Source: Erythrophleum ivorense
Lineage: Eukaryota > Streptophyta > Magnoliopsida > Fabales > Fabaceae
Direction of reading: 5' to 3'
Length of the DNA stretch: 64,000 nt
Assembly: GCA_026724425.1 (NCBI GenBank)
Contig: JAIUCV010000004.1
Location: forward strand, 2,180,001 to 2,244,000
The notes below the pieces were generated by a model. That model saw only the letters and a list, made by a program, of their open reading frames with translations, did not search any database and was not told the DNA's origin. Of this stretch, positions 50,801 to 62,700 are shown one piece after another (within the stretch, counting starts at the first letter, position 1; the number at the start of each line of letters is the position of its first letter). Both the position numbers and the translations under genes were made by a program.

Positions 50801-51370
50801 GAAAATCATAGCCAAGGTAAGTGAGGCGGAAGCCATCATCTACATGCACGATAAGTTTCAATTTAATAAAAAGTCATTGATAGGACCCTGAAAATACTAT
50901 ATAATACGGATTAGAAGTTACCAACATTTAGAAGAGTCATGGTGCAACAACTTATACTTGAGCAAATTTTTCAAAACCTTATAAGTGCCTCCATGCCTAC
51001 ACAATAGTGGGAAAACCATTAAAAAAATGCAAAAGTAAACTTCAACGACAACGAAAAATGGGGTTATTCAAAAGAGTATTAAAACATACTTAAGATGGGC
51101 TATGCGGTCAATGAGTTCAGTAGGTACGATTTCATGCTGCAAAAAAGAGTTTCGGTGAGCTCAAAGCAAGTGACAAAACCAGTGATAAACCAACTTTAGT
51201 TTCTATCTTTTAGCGCGTGTGTATGGACGCAATTATTCTGAGTTCCATTTGAAGCATATCCAGTGTAGAATATGACAGATACATACATTCCTCATTCCCA
51301 TCTCGACAGCAGTGAGAACCCTGAAATCATCTTTGGAGAGATATCTCAACACATCCACATCAAGCTTCAT
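44827..51370 (-). CDS. RIO2: RIO2 atypical protein kinase/ATPase of 40S ribosome maturation
   Basis: RIO2 binds pre-40S particles and is needed for late 18S rRNA maturation in the nucleus and cytoplasm. Minus-strand exons, in order: 51370-51287, 51136-51090, 50996-50926, 50839-50726, 50547-50372, 50270-50182, 49178-49061, 48876-48803, 47960-47913, 47020-46864, 46610-46497, 45348-45262, 45015-44827. They join in phase to 455 residues ending QLNGW. The N-terminal winged-helix begins MKLDVDVLRYLSKDDF. The kinase shows GVGKES (residues 100-105), Lys121 in LAMKLHR, catalytic HCDFNEFN (Asp226, Asn231) and the metal aspartate in IDFPQM (Asp244). An acidic linker and a basic tail (RRLNKQRRRAIA) follow, as in the family. 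No frame break or missing catalytic residue was found. Confidence 0.95.
48877..48926 (-). repeat. Duplicated 3' splice-site segment in RIO2 intron 7
   Basis: The 22-nt segment just upstream of exon 8 (48877-48898) is repeated at 48905-48926, period 28. Each copy read on the minus strand ends CATTGTAG, so there are two tandem acceptors 28 nt apart. Use of the upstream one would shift the frame. Confidence 0.85.
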
Positions 51371-51558
51371 TGTCTCTCTTCTGACTCCTTATCGGTTAGC
51401 GTGACCGCTTTACCAGGCCTTTGAACTGTAAAAATAATACGGTTTATAGTTTTCAATTTCGCGAGTTACCGAAACGAAACTACAGATGAATTGCGATATT
51501 TTACTGTAACGTTGAATACAGCCTCAAAAGATCTAATTAGTTTGGCGTGTAATTCTCC

Positions 51559-51567
51559 AAACCCTAA
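51559..51567 (-). promoter_or_regulatory. Telo-box upstream of RIO2
   Basis: AAACCCTAA on the plus strand, about 190 bp upstream of the RIO2 start codon. Telo-boxes are enriched in promoters and leaders of plant ribosomal-protein and ribosome-biogenesis genes, which fits RIO2. The activity itself is inferred. Confidence 0.5.
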
Positions 51568-51850
51568 CACTATGCAGAAAGAAAGCTGTATCTTATAGCA
51601 GCATCCCTTTGCCACAAAATCAAAAAGCATAAATTGAATGGGAGAGAAAACTCTAAGCAGTAAACACAAGAGTTGTTGGCTTACTTGTTGTGTTGTTGCC
51701 CAAATAGATAGAACTGAGATGAGGCTGCTTATTGCTATGCAGGTTCAGAGGATTGACGACGACTCAAGCGGGAGACAGTCCGCGAAGCCGCATAGCGGAG
51801 AACAGAGATCGCTCCTGATATGTTTTCCACGCCCCCTGGGTTTTCCCTTT

Positions 51851-51853
<3 letters not shown>

Positions 51854-51887
<34 letters not shown>
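51854..51887. repeat. (TA)n microsatellite upstream of RIO2
   Basis: About 17 TA units, some 480 bp upstream of the RIO2 start codon. Confidence 0.9.
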
Positions 51888-51889
<2 letters not shown>

Positions 51890-52754
51890 TTTCCCATTAT
51901 TAAATCACTTTCCTCTTCTAATACCGAAACCTAGAAATAATAATTTTAAATTCTTATTTAATCGATATAAATAATTATTTTAAAATTTAATATATTTTAA
52001 AATTGTATAATAAAAATAAGTAATTATAAAATTAATAAAATATTTACAGAATTATTTTTTCGAACATTCAACCTATTTAACTCAATTGTTAGTCATCTTT
52101 AATTTAAACAATAATGTATATAAAATCTGTATATTATTCATATAAACAATGGGATAATTTTAATAACAAACTGTACTAAATTATTAGTAAATAATAATAT
52201 TAAAATAAAAACTTTTTTAAAAATATTTTTAATAGTATATTTCAATAAAATAATAATAATCTTATCCTTGATAATATATTGGTTAAAATAAGTTTAGTTA
52301 TAATATATCTTTTGGCTTTGACTTTTAAGAAATATTTGTATAATCCAAGGATCTTATTTTCAATTCCAAGTGACACTTTTTTAAAAAATACAAGCGTAAT
52401 GAGGTTTTGACAAATGTGAATTTAATTCCTATAGCCCTCTTTTTTCCATAACTGGCGGATGGTCTCCACCAAAATTTAGTAGATCCTACAATAGGAAAAA
52501 AAAAAAAAGAATCACATTTTGTTACATCAATAAATCAAAACTTTACTTTTTAAATATATTGAATTGATGTCTTCCAAATTTTTTTGCATTCTCCTTTCAC
52601 ACCTGACTACACCCGTAAGTACCTTAAATATCCTTCTCTCAAATACCTTTAGAAAACAATCTTTACTTATAAAACCATTTGGCTCGAGATAAACAACTCC
52701 ATTTTTAACCATAAGACCTTTAACCGAACGGATACTTTTAACAAGCGTAAAGCT

Positions 52755-53010
52755 AAAGTAGTTGAATTCACACTCTTTATTGGCCCAAGTAAACCTCCCA
52801 AATCCTATAATGTTGGTAATACTTGTTAGGAACCCATCACCTCTTAATTTAATTTGAATGTTGATGGCTTCCCTAGTATAAGCATCATCAATATCAGAGG
52901 GGGCATTGTTTATGATCATTTTGAAAATTAAATTGTTAGTTTTGTTAATTTTCTTGGAATAAGTGAAATTATATTTTATCAAACTTTGATCCAATCTATG
53001 GAGGAGTCTA
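52755..53010 (+). mobile_element. RNase H-like retroelement segment, left copy
   Basis: This segment aligns over about 240 bp with 55322-55555, in the same orientation. Shared blocks include AATGTTGATGGCTTC, GGCATTGTTTATGAT and TTTTCTTGGAATAAGTGAAA. In this copy the frame is broken by stop codons. The protein reading of the right copy identifies it as an RNase H-like fold. Confidence 0.7.
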
Positions 53011-53218
53011 TTCTAAGTTCAAAATAATAATGATCTTATGCAATTAACAGCCTTATTCCTAGCATTATCTTAGCACTTATTTATGTAAGATTATAGCAAC
53101 AGAAAATCTATTGTTATATATATATATTTATATATTTATATATTTATATATTTATATTTATATTTATCATGCGATCAATAAAATATAACTTCCTCTTGAT
53201 ATTTTAAAATTCTCTTTA

Positions 53219-55063
53219 TGGTATCAGAGCTATAAAGTTCCTTCAGCTTTTTCAATGCCATTATATCAACTAACTCCTCAATCTCCTCATCTTCTTCATT
53301 TCCCACCACCCTTATTACCTTTAATGCTATAACTCAACTTCTCTTAAAACTTACCTTAAGTAATTGTCATACATGGAGAGCTCAAATTTCTCTTATCCTT
53401 CTCGATTATAATCTTAGAGGTTATGTTACAAGTACTAAGTCACCTCCTCCAACCCAAAATAAAGTCAGATGCAATGAAGGTCTTTAATACATATTATGAG
53501 CATAGGTTTTACTAAGATCAGTTGATTCTTCTTGTCATTATCACCTCACTTAACTTTCCCATGATAGGCATTGTTTCAAATTCTTCTACATCTATTGCTA
53601 CAGGGCTTAAGCTACATATCTCTTTTGCAAATAAATCCCTTGCTTGCATTTTTGTTCTAAAAGATAAGCTTGCTCACTTCAAAGGAGAAAACGAATTGAT
53701 AAGTGATTATGTCATTGGTAGGAAACAAATTGCTGATAATCTGACTCTCTATAGTGAATCTATTTCAAATAGAGATTTGGCGGTTCATATTCTTGATGAT
53801 CTTGGACCTAACTATTGCAATTTCACCGGAGGTGTTCATGCCTATGATTCATTTATCTCCTTCGCTAAACTACAAGATAAACTGTTAACACCCATACTGA
53901 TGTTGCTCCTATCACTAAAAACTATGTTAAGAAGCATGGTCTTCCATGACATTCTAAGGTTATGTAAGTCAAGGAGATCATCAAGAGTCTTATCTATTGG
54001 CCTAACTAACATTTGATCCCTTATATGGCTAATAATTAAGTCTCTTCAAGCACTCTCCTAATGGGCTATCTGACTCCAAACTCACAAGTCAATTCTGTAG
54101 TAAAATTAGCCATATTGTGCACAAAATGCTATAAAGGCAAATATTACTTTAAATAGCTTTTCAAACATCAACCTTCCACTCAACATCTTGTTAGGCCATT
54201 TGCCAATTATACCATTACATCTTCACCTTCTTTAAATCTCAATTGGATTATGGATACAAGAGTTACTCATCATGTCATGAATGATCTTTGCAACCTCTCC
54301 TTCCATGCTCCTTACAAAGACTCAAATGAATTAAGCATTAGAAATGGTTCAAGTTTGACTATATCCATGTTGACTCCACAACCCTTGATTTCCCCGCCAA
54401 ATCTTGTTTGCTCAATAACACATTATGTGTTCCTCACATAAAACATAATCTCCTATTTATTAGAAAAACATATGCCACTAACTTTATCTCAATTAATTTT
54501 TTTCCTTTTTTTTTTTGGTAAGGACTTGTTCATGGTAGTAATCATTACAAGAGGACCATTTTACCATAATTTCTACCAACTATCACCTGAATCCATATCT
54601 ACTACCACTGCTCTCATTAGTGTTCATGCCTTTACAAAACTCTTGGCATTGTTATCTTAGTGATCTAGCCTTCAAGATTTTTCAACATCTTCTTTCTAAG
54701 TTTAAATTTCCTATTGTGTCTAATCCAAAATCATCTTGTAATTCCTGTAAGTGTAATAAAAGTTATCGACTCTTCTTTGGCGTCTCTAGTTTAACTAGCA
54801 ATTATCCTTTAGAACTTTTATATTCTAATTTGTGGGGCCCTACTCCAATTCGTTCAATAAATAGTTTCTTATATTATATTATTTTTGTTAATCATTATGC
54901 TGAATACATATGGTTTTATCAATTAAAAGACAAATTGAATCTATTTTCAATCTTTCCAATATTTAAAAATCTTGTTGAAAGCATGTTCCGTACCAAAATT
55001 GTCATTATATATTCTGATGGTGAAAGAGAATATATAAAATTAAAACTCATTTGCATCTGATAG
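53219..55063 (+). mobile_element. Decayed Ty1/Copia retrotransposon body (gag to integrase)
   Basis: Starts with a perfect plant-type primer-binding site, TGGTATCAGAGC at 53219. Reading across many frame changes and stops, gag-like sequence (LDYNLRGYV; NRDLAVHILDDLGPNYCNF) is followed by a protease-like stretch around WIMDTRVTHH. A pre-integrase zinc region (CNSCKCNKSYR) and integrase core (LELLYSNLWGP; IIYSDGERE) come next. Reverse transcriptase and most of RNase H are missing. The protease DSG-type active site reads DTR. The sequence breaks off after about 55063. Matching LTRs were not found, so this is a fragment; breaks are left as they are. Confidence 0.85.
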
Positions 55064-55321
55064 GCAAAGCTCATTTTGAGGATTCATCTTCTACATTAAA
55101 AGGCTTTGGTTTGAAGAAATGGAGGAGAATTAGAAAGCAAATTGGTGGTATAGAAGCCAAAAAGGCTTGGCATTTAATGGAGTTTCACGTGTTCAAGTCT
55201 TGACTACTATTTTTGCAAAAAAAAAAGCTGAAACCAATTTAACTAATGACTCAATCGATTTTTTTGATTCTTACCGATTTTTAACCAATTCTCAAGCTAT
55301 CAGTTCTTGATAGGTTGTTAA

Positions 55322-55555
55322 TTGAATTCACTTTCTTTATTGCCCCAAATAAACCTTTCAAATCCTACAATATTGTTAATACTTATTGGGAACCTATCAC
55401 CTCTTGGTTTAAACTAAATGTTGATGGCTTCTTTAGTAAAAGCAACACCAATTTCAATGGTGGCATTGTTTATGATGATTTTGAAAATTACATTGTTGGT
55501 TTTGTTAATTTTCTTGGAATAAGTGAAATTATTTTTATCAAACTCTAGTCCAATC
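55322..55555 (+). mobile_element. RNase H-like retroelement segment, right copy
   Basis: An open frame at 55315-55548 reads WFKLNVDGFF, then GGIVYDDFENYIVGFV and LGISEIIFIKL. This follows the opening of the plant RNase H-like (RVT_3) domain found in non-LTR elements: a leading Asp in NVDG, a Gly-rich strand, then the first helix. It stops at TAG just after. It is the less damaged of two direct copies around the Copia fragment. Confidence 0.65.
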
Positions 55556-55805
55556 TAGCTTAAAGTTGCATTTGCATTCTCACTTAGAATCAAGAAGTTA
55601 AGAATTGAAATGCTTGTTATCATGTTAAACAATGATGACTCCTTCCCTCCTTATCCACTTTGCAACTAAATCAACAACCACATATCTCCAAAGAGTACTA
55701 ATATAGATATGAGAAATTAAAGATATATCTTAGATTCCAAGCTTTGATTCATTGATTCCTTCAATCCCTAGTCATGGATAAACATGAAGAAAATCCAAAG
55801 GCCAT

Positions 55806-55815
55806 TCTCTCTCTC

Positions 55816-55846
<31 letters not shown>

Positions 55847-55856
55847 CACACACACA
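55806..55856. repeat. Compound (CT)n-(CA)n microsatellite
   Basis: A CT run passes directly into a CA run in intergenic DNA. Confidence 0.9.
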
Positions 55857-58571
55857 AAATAATAGATGAATAGACAAAAATAATTATCATCAATATAAAA
55901 TAAAATCATTAACAACTAAATAAGTTGTGAGTTAGAGTTTTTTTCTAAAGTGATTTGTGAATAGTTTAATTTACAACAAATTATTTAATAGTATAGCCCA
56001 ACCTATTTAAAAATGTATTAGACAAGAAATATTACTCAATATTATTAAACATATAAATCTAATAATTAATTAATAATAATCTATGAACACTTTGTCTTAT
56101 ATTCACTCTCAACATAGGTGCCACTCATAAGGAGCTTTATCATGCTCCTTTTTTTCCCCTCACTTTTTCACGTTTTAGTTTCCACATAAAAAAAGAAACA
56201 ATTGGGTTAGAGCTGTACATTTACTTTACAGACGGGAGTGTTCCTGTCTAGCCCCATTTTTATATATATTTACATATATATATATATATATATATACACA
56301 TACACATACACACATTAATTACAAATTATATTTTAAATTCTTTTTATAAGATATAAACAAAATCTTAAATCCTTAAAACAAAATAGATAAAAATGTGTTA
56401 TAACATTAATATAATAATTCATCTGTTCTATTTTTAATATAAAACATTAATTAAGAGTAAGAATCCTCTAAATTTTTTCTAAATTTGAAGAGAGAAAAAA
56501 AAAAGAAAAAGAGATTTCTTGGAACTTATTAAATGGATTTGATACACTCTCTCCTTTCCTCTTTCTTTCTTTTATCAAATTTATGAAAATTTATAAACAA
56601 AATATTTAAAGGATTCTTATTAATCAAAACCAGCTAAACTTCAATTCAAAATTCTTCGATGAAGCTAGACTTATATTTGAATTCACATTTAACTTAGGCT
56701 TGAACTCTTCATTTGAACGCTGAACTTGAATTCAAGTAACCAAGATTATCAGTTAGAATTTGTTTTAGAGAAAAATGGGATGAGAGGAAAGAAAAATAAA
56801 ATTTTAATTATAATATTTTCTTCAATTTAGAATGATATCTCACTTTTTTTTACCAATAATATGTTAAGATTGAATAAATGGATAAAAAGAAAAACTATTA
56901 ATTTTAAATATAAATACAAAATACTAAAGTAAAATTCTTACATTCTTTTCCTTCCTTTTTATTTATTTTTTTTAAGGCCCAAGCCAACATCGTGCATGAA
57001 GCAGATCTCATTTGACATTGGAGGGAATCTACTCTACATTTTGCACTACCCGTTCGTCAATTGGCTACAAGCTTGATGGGCAAAAAATCTGAACTTCTTT
57101 CGCTAATTTTTTTGATAAGAAAATTCAATGTTCAGTCCATAAAAAATTGAGTATAAAAATAAAAATAAAAATAAATTTTATTAATAAAAATAATTTTAAT
57201 ATCTCTATTTTTAATAATTAATAAATAATTAATAAATAATATTAAATAATAATTATAAAAATAATATAGATTATTATAAAAAATTGTTGCTTTTTCTTTC
57301 TCCCGCTACTACCAAACGGGCCATCCAGTTAAAGATATTTCCGTCAGGTCACGTCCAATTTTAACAATTGGTTTCCTATTAATTTTTTTCGTACGAATTT
57401 TGTCTGTTCCAATAAAGTTGACGTACACTTTAATTATTTGATTCTTCCATATATTAAAAAATATTTGTACTAAATTTTATATTGAATTTATTTTTATTTT
57501 AGAAATATCATTGGCTTAATGTATAATATATATTATAGAAATATATTATTTAATACATTTTCCATCAATAAAAAAATATCCTATATAGTCTACATTTCTT
57601 ATAAAAATGAAAGTACTTAATTATTTTTATTATCATATGAAAAATAAAACAAAAAATATCATATTGGAGCTTAAAATAATTTTTTCATTGTACTGATAAT
57701 AAAATTACAATATTATATTATGGATAAAATTAATTTCATTTATAGAAAGCAAATAGTTCAATAGATTTTGCATTATAAATCGAATGTTTGGGCAGTCAAC
57801 TGATATTTTTATAATAAAAAAAAATGTAATTTAGTTATATTTTGAAAGTTAGTGTAATTTATTAATTTTTTTTAAAAGATGTTGTTGAGTCTTAAAAGAA
57901 AAATTACACTTGATCATATTTTTAATTAACAAATAGGGATCAAAATTTGCGGCATTAGTATAGATTATTGTAAAGGTTACGATATACATTTTTATTAGAT
58001 TATGCTTAGTTGGAAGACATAATGATAAAATGAATATAAAATATAAGTAGATGAGATAAGAAATGATTGTGTTTATCTTTATTTTAAAAAAAATAATTTG
58101 ATAAATAAAATAATAAATATAATAAATATTATACAAATTATATAAAAAAATTACGGTCACAATTTTTCAAACCAAACAGAATCTAGAAAGTATAATTATG
58201 AATACAAATATTTTAACTATAAAAAATTATAATTATAAAGATAAAAAATGTTAACTATAATAATTAAAATTGTTCTCCTTTCAATTATAATTTTTATTTT
58301 TTCAATTATATTTTTTGATCTCTTAAAAAAATTCCAAAACACTATCACATTACTACTTGAATCGTAACTCTTACAAACCCATTGTAAATTATCGTTGCCA
58401 AAATTGCTTAAACCCTACTCACTTTGATCTTCAAGTTCTAATTGACAACGGCCGCAGCCCCTCTTTGACTATCTGTTAGTTTTTATCAACACCGGACCTC
58501 GTATTCTGTCCAGGTTCATGTGTTGCGGCATCGAGCTTTTTGGTTTTGATGTCTGTCCACTGGATATACCC

Positions 58572-58577
58572 CACGTG
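58572..58577. promoter_or_regulatory. Distal G-box upstream of sulfite reductase
   Basis: CACGTG about 1.2 kb upstream of the start codon, in a locally GC-richer block. A single hexamer at this distance is weak evidence. Confidence 0.25.
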
Positions 58578-59218
58578 CCATATAGCTTGCTTGAGAGCGC
58601 GTGGTTGTATTTTTTCCTAACCCCCAAAACGATAGCGATTTGTGACTTAACAATCTAGTTGGTTTATGAATTAGATTTAAATTTTTTTATATTTTTATTA
58701 TTAAATTATTTAATAAAAATATAAAAATATATAATTTTTAATTAAAATATAATAAGTATATAAGTTAATTAAAAATTATATAATAATATATTAATTAAAC
58801 AAATTGATAATAAAAATAAAAAATAATATATATATAATCTTGTGAATCTGATACTGTTTTTTATTATTGTTTATCACTGTTCACATCTTTTTTCCTCTTG
58901 TTTTTGCGAGGCTTGCTGGGGCCCACATTATATAAATTTTTACCTCATTTTATTAGTGAAAAAAATTTCTTAAATTGCATTAAAAAAATATAGGCATCAC
59001 TTAACACTAGTAAATCTTTGGACAGAATTGGTCTAAACTAGCCCAACTTCATTGGTTTTACTTCTTTGAAAGTCATATAATTTGTGATACATAATTAAAA
59101 ATGACGACAACATCCGTGCATAATGTAATTAGCTTTTATTTTTATTAAAATATTCAATAAATAAGTAAAATATTATTTATCTTAAATAAATTTAATTATT
59201 ATAACTTCGTATATATGC

Positions 59219-59400
59219 TAAAATTTTATTGAAATTCTCAAGATTTTTGACTAATTAAATATATGTATTTAAATTAATAAAAAATATTTTAATAAAAAAT
59301 TAAAATTTGACTAAAGTATAGTAAAATTTATTATTTTAGAAGATATTCATAAATATATATTTTACAAATAATTTTTTTTATAATTTTAATAAAATTTTAA
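59219..59400. mobile_element. AT-rich foldback repeat, diverged copy 3
   Basis: The left end, TAAAATTTTATTGAAATT, is inverted at the right end, AATTTTAATAAAATTTTAA. It resembles the elements at 15125-15399 and 36516-36768 but is shorter and AT-rich enough that chance similarity is possible. Confidence 0.35.
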
Positions 59401-59457
59401 GAAAAATTTAATATTTATTAAAAATTAAAAAGGGATCGACGATGAGGGATCACGGAT

Positions 59458-59523
59458 AACGCGTGCGCGTCAGAGAGATCTTCCCTTTCATAGAGAGAAA
59501 AAAGCTCTCGTGTCAAGCACGTG
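59458..59523. promoter_or_regulatory. CGCG-box and G-box cluster upstream of sulfite reductase
   Basis: AACGCGT at 59458-59464, within ACGCGTGCGCGT, matches the CAMTA-type CGCG box. CACGTG at 59518-59523 is a G-box. Both lie about 275-340 bp upstream of the start codon, in a GC-rich island in AT-rich DNA. These are core motifs of calcium/stress and bZIP/bHLH responses. Position supports a promoter role; use is inferred. Confidence 0.45.
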
Positions 59524-59797
59524 ACATCCTACCACTTGTGCCACAGCTAACAGCACTATCGGATACGACAAAATAAAAATGATTTTTTATAAAAAAATAA
59601 ATTTACAGGATTCGTTGAATTTACATAGAAAAAAGGAAAAAAAGAATCAGTAGCTCTCTTTCGCCCCATCGCGGTGCTTTGCTCTCACGCTGTGCATTTC
59701 TGAGACCTGGATACAGAAACCATCTTCCCATTTTCATTTTGGGGTTTATTCCGGGATCTTCATCCATTGTTGGGTTGCTGGGAGATTCCTTCGGGAG

Positions 59798-62700
59798 ATG
59801 ACGACGTCGTTTGGAGCTGCGAACCCTGTTGTTCTGAAGGACCCCAAGGTTCAGATTCCGAGCTTTCATGGGTTGAGGTCTGCTAACTCTCTTGTTCTCG
59901 CTCGCAGCGTCTATGCCCTTTCAGTTCCTTCTTCTACTCGTTCCCTCATACGGGCTGTGTCCACGGTACAGTTCCATTCATGACTTTGATCTGTTTTTTA
60001 AGCTTGAATTATGCTTCCTTCCTTCCTTCCTTTATTTATTTCTAATGTCCTGTTTGGAAGGAAGCTGAGAAAGTGTGGGGTTATGAGCATAATAAACTCT
60101 GTTTTAAATTTATTTATGTGTGGTGGCGACCACAGCTAAATGGTTGAAAGTTTTTTTTTTCTCTTTTCTTTGTTGGATATTTCTGCTTCTATTTTTGTCT
60201 ATTATAAAATTTGAATAATTAAAATATCCCTTACTCAAAATCGAAATGAATATTGACATTATAGATTTGCCAGTTTTGTTAGTATTTCAAAGAGGTACAG
60301 ACAGTCTTTGAAAAAAAAATTGTGGTTCAAACTCATCTCATTAATTAAATGCTCCTGCTGCCAAACTCTATGGTCCCATTGAGATCAGAATACATTTTGA
60401 AATTTAAAAAAAAAAACGTTATAGTGTTTGTAATTTCTTTGCAGCCAACAAAGCTTGAAACTGCCACTGAGAAGCGGAGTAAGGTTGAATTGTTGAAAGA
60501 ACAAAGTAATTACATAAGATATCCTCTTAATGAGGAGTTGCTGACAGATGCTCCTAATATAAATGAAGCTGCCACACAATTGATCAAATTCCATGGTAGC
60601 TATCAACAGTATAATAGAGATGAGCGTGGTTCAAGATCATATTCGTTCATGCTGCGTACGAAGAACCCTTGTGGCAAAGTTCCAAACAGACTTTACTTGA
60701 CCATGGATGATCTTGCTGATCAGTTTGGTATTGGAACACTTCGTTTGACCACCAGACAAACATTTCAACTTCATGGTGTTCTCAAGAAGGACCTTAAAAC
60801 GGTTATGAGTACCATCATCAGGAATATGGGTTCTACCCTTGGTGCATGTGGTGACCTAAACAGAAATGTACTTGCTCCTGCTGCTCCACTTGTGAGAAGA
60901 GATTATCTGTTTGCACAACAAACGGCAGAAAACATTGCTGCTCTCTTAGCTCCTCAGTCTGGTTTCTACTATGATATGTGGGTAGATGGGGAAAGGATCA
61001 TGTCAGCAGAACCTCCTGAAGTTGTGCAGGCACGCAATGATAACTCTCGTGGTACAAATTTCCCAGATTCACCTGAGCCTATCTATGGAACTCAGTTCTT
61101 GCCAAGGAAATTCAAAATTGCAGTTACCGTGCCAACTGATAACTCAGTGGATATTCTTACAAATGATATTGGTGTTGTTGTTATTACTGATGACAAAGGG
61201 GAGCCCCAGGGGTTTAACATATATGTAAGTTGAAATAAAATGATTGTTGAACAAAAGTTTTCTCGCCTTTTCTAACTTGTTTGTTATAATTGTGCTTGCA
61301 GGTTGGTGGAGGAATGGGAAGGACACATAGGTTGGAAACCACTTTTCCTCGTTTGGCTGAACCTTTAGGTTATGTACCTAAAGAGGATATTCTGTATGCA
61401 GTGAAAGCAATTGTTGTTACACAACGAGAAAATGGAAGGAGAGATGACCGAAAGTACAGTAGAATGAAATATTTGATCAGCTCATGGGGAATAGAAAAAT
61501 TCAGAAGTGTGGTTGAGCAATATTATGGCAAGAAATTTGAACCTTTCCGTGAATTGCCTGAGTGGGAGTTTAAAAGTTATCTGGGTTGGCATGAACAGGT
61601 TGGTTCTCTAGATGACTGGATAATATCTGATGCCTTTATTTTGTCTTGGAAAATTTTTATGATAGGCCTGCTATATTATTATATTATGATTTGCTAACGG
61701 ACATCATACATATCAAGATAGACTTGCTTACCAAGAGAAGGATGGTCAAGAGTATTGGACATGTTTCATGCTATTGTGGATCCAAATCCAATATCTGATA
61801 TAATGACAAAGAATGTTTCATCTCTTGGTTTGCCATCTTATATGACAAAGTCAAAGTTGGCCTGTAAAGGCATGTCATTTGTATTGTTATGTTAATAATA
61901 TCAAGTAGTTTAGCTAAATGTAATTTAATTTATAATATTAATTATGTTAATAACATCAAGTAGTTTAGCTAAATGTAATTTAAAGTTTAAGTTTTGGTGT
62001 GGTGTAGGTTTTACTTATCTCATGTATGATGTAAGTTGTAACTTTAGAGACGTAGACAAATGCATGCTGTATGAGAAAAGTGCATTCATGTCTCTCTTTC
62101 ATGTGCTTAAGCACCCTTTAGTTGATCAATCATTGATGATGCATCTTTGCCTGAGCTGTTGTTTCATCCCCTCAGCCTTACAGGGTCATTTGTTGACTTT
62201 CTTTTCTACAGGGTGATGGCAGTTTATTTTGTGGGCTTAATGTTGATAATGGTCGTATTGGTGGCAAAATGAAAAAGACATTGCGGGAAGTTATTGAGAA
62301 GTATAATTTGAATGTTCGGATTACTCCAAACCAAAACATTGTCTTGACTGATATTCGTGCTGGATCGAAGCGGCCCATCACTACAGTTCTTGCTCAAGCT
62401 GGTCTTCTGGTGAGGGCTTGATGAATTATGATTTCCTGAAAATACAAATAATAGCCTGATTTCTTTAGCTGTTGAATTATATTTGTTTACTTAGAAATTG
62501 TTTAATTTGCTTGTGAAATTTGGTTGACAAGTCTTGATAACAATTTGTAATTGTTTCCATGTAGCCATCTTAATTGAGTATATCTATAGCTTTTTGACGG
62601 TGTTTTTAACACATGGATTATCTTACTGATTTAATTTGCTGATTCTTTTGTGATGGTCCTACTTCTGTGAGTGAGACTCGTGAATTTTGATTATCAAAAT

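Larger units (their letters stand above)
51571..59797. other. Spacer between the divergent RIO2 and sulfite reductase genes
   Basis: Begins with the RIO2 promoter region and a (TA)n tract. Retroelement debris follows: an RNase H-like segment (52755-53010), a Copia body (53219-55063) and a second RNase H-like segment (55322-55555). Then come a compound microsatellite, AT-rich DNA with scattered (TA)n near 56267-56300, a diverged foldback repeat at 59219-59400, and the sulfite reductase promoter. The minus-strand open frame at 52527-52994 runs antisense to the RNase H-like segment and is not a gene in my reading. Confidence 0.6.

Noticed and set aside
52527..52994. A 155-residue minus-strand open frame, the longest unassigned frame in the spacer
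   Set aside because: It runs antisense to the RNase H-like segment shared with 55322-55555 and has no recognisable protein features, so the open frame looks fortuitous.
55806..56300. Runs of short repeats as a possible centromeric or satellite array
   Set aside because: They are separate microsatellites with di-nucleotide units and no higher-order monomer.
60349..60444. Upstream Met that would extend sulfite reductase exon 2
   Set aside because: It lies in intron 1. The acceptor TTTGCAG at 60444 and the in-phase transit-peptide exon at 59798-59965 fit the family far better.
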